Assembly: GCF_027942865.1 (NCBI RefSeq)
Contig: NC_134509.1
Span: 13,914,017 to 13,978,016, forward strand
Length of the DNA: 64,000 nt
Reading direction: 5' to 3'
DNA from: Odontesthes bonariensis
Lineage: Eukaryota; Chordata; Actinopteri; Atheriniformes; Atherinopsidae
Shown here: piece after piece, positions 53,755 through 63,000 of the stretch
Position numbering within the stretch: position 1 is the first letter of the stretch
How the letters are laid out: the number at the start of each line of letters is the position of its first letter
Made by a program: the position numbers and the translations under genes
The notes under the pieces: generated by a model
Databases searched by the model: none
What the model was told of the DNA's origin: nothing
Seen by the model: the letters and a program-made list of their open reading frames with translations, nothing else

Positions 53755-54180
53755 GTGGCGCGGGGTGCGGCGGCAGGTGGTGGTTTTCCCTGGAGGAGGA
53801 CCCGGTGGTGGAGCTGCTGCTGCTGCTGCTGGATTATTTTATTTTTTTTGGTGTGCAAGGAGCAGTTGCCTGAGCAGGGGACGAGTCGTGTTATATCACC
53901 GGCAGTAGTTACATGGGGATCACTGGAAATGTCATGATGCCCGGCTCTAACCTTGAGAGAGGGGGGTGGGGAAAAAAACCCAGAAACTCACAGGAAAGAT
54001 GATTCCCTCCCCAACAGACTGCAGCAGCTGTGGGGGGGAAAAAGAAAAGAAAAGAAAACAGGAGCCGGTGGAGGAAGAGGAGGGCAGTGGACAAGGAGAG
54101 ATGCGAGCAGAGACAGGATGCACGACAGGAGGAAGAGGAGGGAGGGGCGACGCAATCAGGCTGATTCCACGCATGTGGCA
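53755..54180 (-). promoter_or_regulatory. coro2a: Putative coro2a 5'UTR and promoter, distal
   Basis: The block around and upstream of the MTVSK exon is GC- and CpG-richer than its surroundings. It contains a (CTG)n-type trinucleotide run (53813-53832) and a purine-rich stretch (53950-54140 on the + strand). No TATA box was recognised, which fits a CpG-type promoter. The transcription start cannot be placed from sequence alone. Confidence 0.4.
53813..53832 (+). repeat. (CTG)6 trinucleotide run
   Basis: Six CTG units (CAG in the coro2a sense) about 60 bases upstream of the MTVSK start. Confidence 0.85.
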
Positions 54181-55404
54181 TCAGTACATGGGAAATAATG
54201 TCAGGTGCAACAAACTGTGGAGCTGTTAGAGCAAACTCTGGTCATATTGTACCACTTCTATTGGTGGATTATACTTATTCTGAACTCACCTGCTGAAATA
54301 CTGCAGCATATTTGAGTACTATCATCTTGTCATTTTTTTCTTAGTATTCACTCTCCTGCAATGTAAGCCACATGGGATCATTTCTGATACAGTAAATAAA
54401 AATAAAAAAAAATTAGAAAAGGTCTTTTAAAATCCTTTCACCAAAATTCTGATGAATCTTTTCTAAATAAAAATTTGAGACACGAATCCAAAACCTGGAA
54501 AATATTTACTCAGCTTTATTTTCTGAGAATTTCGAGCCGCTATTTCAAAATCCAAACTTATCTCAAATGTTAGTCTAGTATCTTTTATGTGAATTAATGT
54601 TGAGAAAAATAAGAAGATTCTGACTCAACATTTTGGGTGTCTTGGTCGAAATGATAACATTTAGAACAGATCACTGTAGTTACTCAGCAGATTTAAACAG
54701 GTCATGGTGAGCACGTCAGGCATCAGGTTCTTTCATACGGATTAAACAACGCAGTCGCTCCACCTCAATAAAGTTTGAGTAAATTCAAGCCACACCAAGA
54801 TAATTACACACCACACCAAATAGTTTACACTGTGGCGGACTTGAAGCTATTTTTAGTTTTGCAGACACAGTCCATGTTCCAAAACACAGTCATGTTATGT
54901 TCTGGGGAAACTGCAGTGGCTGGTTACTGTGGATCTACAGGCAAACTACACTGGAGCTTTTGTGTAATTTCATGCTCTTTGTTAAAGTTGACAGCAGAGA
55001 GAGGCGACAACGCTGCACAGAAAGACAGAGGAAGAGGCATCGATACGCCAGTTTGGCTCCGGGGCCTTTGAGGGAGTGCCTGGGACATGTGGCCAGCACA
55101 GAGCAGAGATGCACTGTTCTACTCTCAGTGCATGATGTCATTTATTGTAAGCTTAATGTTGTGTGAGTGCAGATACTGTCTTTTCAACATTAGTTTGCCG
55201 CTTTGTATCACTGAAAAGTTTCTGAGATCTGACTGAAAAGGAGGTAACTAACTGAATTCACTTCATGCGTTTTAAATACAAAAGTCTGTACGGTATGTTT
55301 GAACAGTAAAACAAGTCGGATTTTAGCTAGGCCCTATTGTCAGCATTAATAATTCATATTATATTATGCATACTATCATTAAGAGCATACGAGGTGTCAT
55401 CTTT

Positions 55405-55442
55405 TGTGTGTGTGTGTGTGCGTGTGTGTGCGTGTGTGTGTG
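55405..55442. repeat. (TG)n microsatellite with CG interruptions
   Basis: TG units with two CG interruptions, ending before TTTCATC. Confidence 0.93.
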
Positions 55443-55924
55443 TTTCATCTCAGGACATTCACTGCCCCCCAGTGATGAAACACAGATATCACAAAAGGAT
55501 TAATGAAAGGAGAAGCCACTTTCCACACAGTATGCCTTGACACATGACTGACACAATCATTTGTTTGAACCATCATATTGAAGGAGGGACTTATTCAAAT
55601 AAGGAAGGAGGAAGAACTTTTATCAGCTTATGCTTTGATCATTGCTGTGAATTTCATTTACAAAACACCCGACTGATGATTATCACAGATGAAGCTGATC
55701 GGTGACAAATGAACGGCAATCAAAAGTGATGTTTACTTTGAGGAAAAACAGACGAGTTTTGAATCCAGTAGAAAACTTTGATTACACAGAAACTGGACTG
55801 CGATGCTATGTTTAACTTACTGAGCAGCAGGGCAGCATGAGGGGAGTGAACGTCTGAGTCACGTGGACAATTAAATACGAAACAAAGAGCATTTATAGGT
55901 GAAACAGCATTAATGAGGATCTGA

Positions 55925-56068
55925 TTATCTCAAGCCTTGTGATGGACTTGTGACCCGCCCAGGGTGTAACCCCCACCTCTCGCTCAATGGCAGCTGTGAG
56001 AGGCTCCAGCCCCCCCGGTGACCCTCACTTAGATTGAGGAGGCATAGAAAATGGATGGATGGAAGATA
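55925..56068 (+). repeat. Teleost LINE-like 3' tail with (GGAT)n end
   Basis: GTGATGGACTTGTGACCCG, CCCAGGGTGTAACCCCCACC, GGCTCCAGCCCCCC and GAAAATGGATGGATGG appear in the order of a highly abundant fish repeat. Same family as the reverse copy at 19183-19320. Confidence 0.65.
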
Positions 56069-56597
56069 CTCTCACCTTGTTCTCTGATTTTGCTGATGAG
56101 CAGCACAGGTTTAACATGTCTGTTCCTCAGCGTTACACTGATGACCGATGAGTGGGTCATTACATGTCAGCCCACTCAGTGCTTCCAGTTCACATGGACT
56201 TGTTTGTGGAAAAGAAATTGGGACCGAGTTCATATGAAATCCTAAAGCTCTCCTCCAAATACATTTTAGTTGTGCATTTTTCAAGTTTGTCCTTCTGCCC
56301 TTATATGAATTGTTTCTGCTCTTTTTTGCAAGCCTCAGAAGTGATCCGTTTCTCATCCAATTGGGAGGAAGTTTACGCTGAATATCTGTGACACCATGCA
56401 GATCATTTGTAGCACAACTGTTGTCGTTTCACAGACGCCACATTAATGAAGAAAAATCCTCTTCTTTAGAACTTGTAATATTGGTCCTTCAGCCTTGTTT
56501 CTTTTCATCCAATTCATCCGAATTTTTGCCAGTAAGGTTGAATTGCGTTTTTATTCAGTAGGCAGGTTTTTGCATGTACAATGTTGTCTCCAAGGTT

Positions 56598-56665
56598 ACC
56601 TACAGTGAGACCACTTTATTAGGAACACCTGTGAAATCTAACGTAATCCAACACAACTGACCTGA
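56598..56665 (+). repeat. Teleost interspersed repeat fragment
   Basis: GACCACTTTATTAGGAACACC followed by CTAACGTAATCCAACAC resembles a common fish repeat motif. Family not assigned and limits approximate. Confidence 0.35.
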
Positions 56666-56753
56666 ACTGAAGTGTACTTTAAGCTTTTGCCTGTTTTTTT
56701 TATATATATTTTGTTGTTAAAGTTTATAATTCCACTTTGTGGACAGACGTTAA

Positions 56754-56824
56754 CCCTCTGGGGTCTGGGCCGTAATGACGTAATGCAATCTGATCCCACC
56801 GGCGTGATCATAGACCTCAGAGAG
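56754..56824. mobile_element. Tiny TTAA-flanked inverted-repeat element, piggyBac-like ends
   Basis: CCCTCTGGGGTC at the left and GACCTCAGAGAG at the right are inverse at 10 of 12 positions. TTAA flanks them at 56750-56753 and 56825-56828. A 5' CCC end plus TTAA is the piggyBac pattern. At 71 bp it would be a highly deleted derivative. Confidence 0.5.
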
Positions 56825-57559
56825 TTAAGACATGCTGTCGATTACACCCCCACCAAACCTGAACAATCAAAAGTTTTCACATTAAGCCACAATAACGTCT
56901 TAAAAAAAAAACAAAAAAAAAACTGTTTACTGGATAGATAGTTGGTGAGATAGCTGCAAATATAATACCCGTCTATATAAACCACTGTATGTTATTGTAA
57001 TTCCTCATTTTTCAACCCACCAATGGGTCACAAAGTTTGACATTTGGTAAGAAGCGCAATCATTTTTCTTAGACGCACGTTTTATCTCTTAAAATGCAAA
57101 AAGAAATGTTCGTTTTAAAGGCTTCATTTTTCTTTTACATTAAAACTTAGGAGAAAAAAAAAGAAGCTTTTTCCTCTGCGTTTTTCCTATGGTGCAGCAG
57201 TTCAGGACAAAGGTTTTGTGAGTTTTCAGTCTGCATGGGATAGAACGTTGCCCTCATCATCACCATGGCAACTCACAGCTGATGGATATTGATGATCAGC
57301 AGCTTTTCTCATCTCTGTTCTGTTCACACGCTTCGATGGGTGAGGCTTTCATCTTTAAGCAGATGAGAGACAAGAAACAGGCAGTTTCAACAGTCCCACA
57401 GCAACTTAGTTTAGTTTAATCCGATTTTTGGGGACATTCTTTCAAGATCATTTCAAAACTGAAATGAGCCGACGTCCACCACTGGCACTGTAGTGTTAGG
57501 ATTAACACTCAAACAGGGAATCTCTAATCCGAACAGACGAAACAAAATGTCTTGATGTG

Positions 57560-58434
57560 GATTTAGTAAAATTTAATTTATCTACAATTATTCCTCCATA
57601 TGTCATACAGATAGATTATTCATTTCAAGGTGGCTCTTAAATTGATAAGTTACACAATATCATACAGAAGCTGGATGCCAGTACTGGACAAAAAGTTGCA
57701 AAAATATGTCTTTTTTTTTTTGTCTTTACATGTTTTCTGTCAGCTTTTTGCAGCATATTGTAGAGCAGGTCAGGTTGAACCGTAAAGATGAGATGGAACA
57801 ACTGAGCGTTAAATACTGTAACGCCAACCTTATACCGACTGAAGGCAGATAGATCCAGAGTGAAGCGCAGTCCCGTGTTCCAGGGGATCCTTAGAGCTGC
57901 AGGCGCATCTTACCGCAAGCAGCAGACCAGGATGGGAAAGCAGCACGTCAATGATGTCGCTTTTATCACGTCTGATCATAGTGGACTTACGCTACTCTTT
58001 AAATCCTCCTCAACATTCTCCAGACGACTTGAGTGTTAAAATGAGCCTAGATTTTCTTTTGCGATTACAAACTATATGACAATATACCACGATGAACACA
58101 AGACTGGTAAAATCCATCACAAACTGACGGTAAACGTAGCAGAGATGAATACACTGACGAGTTCAAATCTCTTAGCTGTCGCTGAAAATGGAATAGCTGG
58201 AAAGAAGAACCTCAAGTTGAACAACAAATGTTCAAAAAAATAACCTAAACATGCACATGTGATGTGACGGGGTGAAGCAAAATCAAGACAGCATGGCGGC
58301 CGGGAGGAGAAACTGCTTTGACACACATCAGTCCTATTCTTCAGTTTCTCAGGTGCGTCTCTGCAAACGTCTTTTCTCGCCTCCTGGCAGGCAAAGTCAC
58401 ATCTCTCCGTCTTTTCCTCCTGAGTGTTTTTCCT
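57560..58434 (-). other. uso1: Probable 3'UTR of uso1
   Basis: Non-coding sequence after the uso1 TAG, extending to the ATTAAA candidate. No repeat was recognised. The end is inferred from the signal only. Confidence 0.4.
57572..57577 (-). terminator. uso1: Candidate uso1 polyadenylation signal (ATTAAA)
   Basis: TTTAAT on the + strand is ATTAAA in the uso1 sense, followed downstream by a T/GT-rich stretch (about 57530-57550). It would give a 3'UTR of about 0.87 kb. No AATAAA was seen in the interval between it and the stop codon. Confidence 0.35.
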
Positions 58435-58506
58435 CTAGTCCTCGTCTTCATCCTCGTCGGATGTCTGGTCCGTGGCGTCGATGTCGTCCTCTTCTTCATC
58501 TTCCAC
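58435..58506 (-). CDS. uso1: uso1 terminal coding exon (acidic tail)
   Basis: 72 nt including TAG at 58435-58437: VEDEEEDDIDATDQTSDEDE plus DED. It is the acidic C-terminus of p115 that binds GM130 and giantin in mammals. A Ser in an acidic context (TSDEDE) matches the known casein-kinase-type phosphorylation site. Acceptor TCCCTACAG. Confidence 0.95.
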   Translation of the reverse strand: MEDEEEDDIDATDQTSDEDEDED

Positions 58507-59968
58507 CTGTAGGGAAAGTTCCTCAGTCTAACTAGCGCAAACAAACGAAACAAAGCTGAGTGATCCGGACACAAAGTTAGTCTTTGTAGCTACTCCTCTA
58601 GTCAGTCTCACTACTCACCACATCTGTAACTCTAATGACTACCAGCACGATTTATTGGCTGAGTTGGGAACACACAAACATCAGGCTGTGGGCTTTTTTT
58701 CTCGCCAGTTTTGCCAATCAAGTCTGCAAAAAATTGTCTCTAAATCTCTATCGTGGTATGATAGAAAACCCATATTAGGACACTTTTCCAATAAAAAAAA
58801 AATGACCTAACCTAACGGTTTATCGCACATATACCTACAGGGTTGGCTAAGTGAGCTTCATGACTGTCAGCTGTGTGTTTACCGGCTCTCCCAGGTCTTT
58901 GAGTTTCTTTTTGAGGGCGTGGATCTTCTGGTCTTGATCTGCCAGCAGCATCAGCAGGTCATCCTGCTCCTTCCTGGACTCTTGGACCTCAGTCTGCAGT
59001 TTGGCCTTCTCCGTCTGCAGGATGGCCACCGTGCTCGTGACTGAATCCAGCTTCTGCTCCAGCTCTGCCCAGCTCTCCTACGGCACAGAGGAGGCAGGAC
59101 AAGAAAGAAGGAGATGAGAGGAACTGTTAATCAGTGTAGGTGATGACGATTTTTCTAAAAACAAATAAGATGCCCGCAAAACTCCACAACTACGGGAATG
59201 TCTAAACCAACAGAGAACAATCAAAGAGATACTCTTACACACCTTCAGTTTCTCTGTCTCAGACGTCTGTGCAGCAAGTGTGCTCTCAAGATCTGCCATC
59301 TTACTGGCGTCTAATGAAGCGTCACTGGTGGGGACGGTATCAGAGGACTGAGAGAAACCACAGAGAGGTCAAGCAATGGAAAGTAACCATTAAACATACT
59401 TATGCCAAACTGGTGTGATGTTTGCTGTTCTTTACCCCAGCTTCAGCTCTTTTGAGCAGCTCCTGTTTCTCGGTCTTCAGCTGGTTGATTTCTGATGACT
59501 GGGACTCAACCCGACTCTTTAAAGCGTCCAGTTCCTGCAACAAGTAATGAAAAAAAAAAAAAAATCATAGTTCACATTAAAGTTTTAAAGTGAAGTCTGG
59601 TAGTGCAATCGATTTTCTAACTGTGAGACAGTTATAAAGAATGAATGCCGATTCTGTGGCAGTGAGCAGGTTTTGGAGGGAAAGAGGCCAAGAAAAAGGG
59701 TAAAAATCACCTGGAGCAGCTCTGTGTTGTCTAATCCTGCTGCTGGACCCTCTGCCGTCTGTGCTGCTGACGTCTACAATTACACACAGTAAAAACACAA
59801 TGCGTTGGGCAATTTCACTCAGGATTAAGCAGCAACTGTGAGTTGATCTTACACACAAACACCCACAGTACAGCAAAACGGAAAACAGAGCTGAAAAGCA
59901 GCTGTGATCCAATCCATAAACACATCCTTCTGTGCCAGGACGGCTTGTCTGGCTCAACTTAAAGCTTG

Positions 59969-60009
<41 letters not shown>

Positions 60010-63000
60010 ACACACACACACACACAAACAAATTCACTAACCAGGGTGTCGATGAGTGCATCTTTTTCACCGAGTTGTGTCTGAAGAAGCGCGTGTTGCT
60101 TGCGGAGCTCCTCCACCTCTTCTCTGAGCTGGGAAAGCTCCTCTGTCTGCAGCCCGTTCACCTGAGAGCTGTCTCCCTGGCTGATAGACTGACTCTGGTT
60201 CTCCTTACCTGGACACCATATCCACAATGTTTATGGGGAATAGTTTCAAAACATTTATCATTCCGAACAGCAAGCAGAAATTGCACATGTTGACTTATAA
60301 ATTATATTTTTCATGCATCAGTTTGTGTCCAAACTGAATCCCCATCTCTTGCTCCATCAAAAGGTAGCTGGAAACTTGGGTGTCATGATTGATGACCAAC
60401 TAACCTTTAAAGATCATGTTACCTCCGTTGCTCGATCATGCCGCTTCGCATTGCTAAACATAGGAAAGATCAGGCCATACCTAACCCAACACGCCACCCA
60501 GCTCCTGGTGCAGGCTATGGTCATCTAACACTCTCCTAACTGCTCTCCCAGCCTGTGCTGTGAAACCGCTGCAGATGGTCCAGAACGCGGCGGCGCGTCT
60601 GGTCTTCGATCAGCCGAAAAGAGCACACGTGCCCCCTCTGTTCATTGAACTCCACTGGCCCACCCGCATCAAATTCAAGTCACTGATGTTAGTCTACAGA
60701 GTCCTTAATGGAACGGCTCCCATCTACTTGAATGCTCTTGCAAAGGCTTATGTCACAACTCGGTCACTCCGGTCGTCACAGGATTGTCGTCTAGCAGTGC
60801 CTCCACCACGCTTAAGACAATCCAGAATCTTTTCATGTGTCGTTCCACGATGGTGGAATGGCCTACCGAGTGCTACCAAGAACAGGGGCGGCCCTCTTCA
60901 GAGAGCATCTCCTATCCTAGAACTTCCCCTGTACTTCCCAACTCCCTCTACTGCACTTTATCTTTCTGTTCCTCCCTCTATGCCTGCACTCCATCTCTAC
61001 ACTGCCACACCTGTCACCTCTGACAGAATCTGACTCATGGTTTCCTTCTATGTAGCTTATTGTTAGCTTTAATGTTAGCTGTAATGTTACATCCTCATTT
61101 GTAAGTCGCTTTGGATAAAAGTGACTGCTAAATGCATAAACATAAACGCATGTGTCTAGAGGACCAAACCCACGTGTTGGCAGCTGGTGCGGAGAACCCA
61201 CCTAACTTCAGTTTGAGGATGTTGTACTGGTCTTTGTGCTGCTGGATCTGGGACAGCTGCTGGGTGACTGTAGTCTGCATCTGTTCGTTCTGAGCCGTCA
61301 TTGACACTACCTGCTCTTTCAGCTCCTGGATTTGAGCATCCTGACGATCAAAATAAAAAAAGTCAACAGAATGCTACATCAAAAACAAAACACACTGAGG
61401 AAAGACTATACGATAGAATTTAAGAACTTAAAACTTCTGCCTACCTGTTCTCTGATCAGCTCTTTGTACTGAGTTACAATGTTGTCATGTTGCTCTAATG
61501 TCTTCTTCACCTCCTCTTCCTTCTTATCCTCCTCACTGGACTTGTGAACTGCCTTAGTTATCACACCTGTGTACAGCAGAGAGAACACCATCCTGTTTAA
61601 ACAAATACTGTTGGCGTGAGCTACACCGTGAATAAAAGTCATCCGGCAAGCCTCTGACTGACCCTCCAGTTCTTTGACGAGCTTGGTGAACTCGTGGTCG
61701 AACAGCATCTGCTCTGGAGACGGGAAGACAGGCTGCGGCTTCAGGGCCGCTCGCGAATACAGTTCGTGTTTGGTGATGAAGCCGAGCTTTTCTACAAAGT
61801 TTTCCTTTCCGATGCGTTTCTCAATCAGCTGCTTTAGTTTCTCTCTGGACGGGAGAAGGACATTAGAGTTTAACAACGCACTGCACCGATGGCACATTAA
61901 ACAGACATTTAAAAAGAAAGACATGAAAGAGATGGAGCTTACACTGCCTCGTGTTACCTTGATAAAGATGGTCTGTGTCTTTAAAAAGCACTTTACAATA
62001 TAAAACACATGTGGAACTGGCCCCTCATCAGTGTCACTTTCAGCGAGCTGCAGATAAGTCGATTCCTGCCTCTTAAACGCTGCCAACAGACCCACAGCGT
62101 TTCGTTAGTGCATCTGTTTCCACAGAGTTAATGCTCCTTGCGGCTTACGCTTCATTAGTGGCTAATGTTTGAAGTTTGAGCTCGAGTCAGCGAACTAGTT
62201 GTCCCCGCAAATGTAGGGCCACGCCGATAACGGTAGATGAAATACTGATCTCGGCCTTTTTAAATCGAAGCTTAAGACCCACCTTTTTAGACTGGCGTTC
62301 GAACTCTGATTAGGGCCACTATGCATCCATTCTATCCGCTCTTTTTTAATTATCTTAATTTTATACAAATTTTATTCAATTCATTTTATTGCACTTGTGG
62401 AAGGCGTTTAATGCCCTGCAGCACTTTTAGCACTTTTACCATTTCTGAATCGTGTTTTATGTTTTGTTTTATGTATTGTTGTTTTTATCCTGTTGTAAAG
62501 CACTTTGAGTACCAGTTGGCTATTGTAAGGGGCTATATAAATAAAGTTTGATTGATTGATTGAAATACACGGCGCTCCTTTCTTTGCTAAATCTTTACGT
62601 TATAAACTGTGTGACTGTTTCATGCTGGAGGATCTCTGCCTGCCGATTTCACATCTCATCCTCATCATTGATTCAGGACCGTCGTGTCACAGATCTGAAA
62701 GTTTGTTTCTTCTGAAACCTGCACACTGTGCACCTGTGACGCTTTGAGGTCTACTGACCCGGCACAGCTAAACGTCAACCCGTGCAGTTTTAATCATCCC
62801 CACTCATGTTGTTATGAAGACTTATGAAGCAGTGGCACATTGATTCACACTCCCTCCTGGTGTTTCATAAGAAATACGATGATGATGGAAAAACAACCAA
62901 TTTCAATGAATAAATAAGTTTAAAAAAAAAAAAATAATAATCGTTTTCTAGAAAAAAATTCTATTTCCAAGTAGTACTGGTGCAGTACAATGGCTCCAAA

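Larger units (their letters stand above)
54181..57560. other. Intergenic region between coro2a promoter and uso1 3' end
   Basis: Contains a (TG)n tract (55405-55442), a LINE-like tail (55925-56068), a repeat (56598-56665) and a 71-bp TTAA-flanked element (56754-56824). No gene or RNA was recognised. Confidence 0.6.

Noticed and set aside
53909..54229. Overlapping frames on both strands near the coro2a promoter
   Set aside because: They come from a purine/pyrimidine-skewed stretch that leaves frames open; no splice sites or domains.
58272..58574. + and - strand frames over the uso1 acidic exon (e.g. the Arg/Thr-rich - strand frame)
   Set aside because: The Arg/Thr-rich peptide is a shifted reading of the GA-rich acidic exon. 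The frame encoding the acidic tail is supported by splicing phase and p115 homology.
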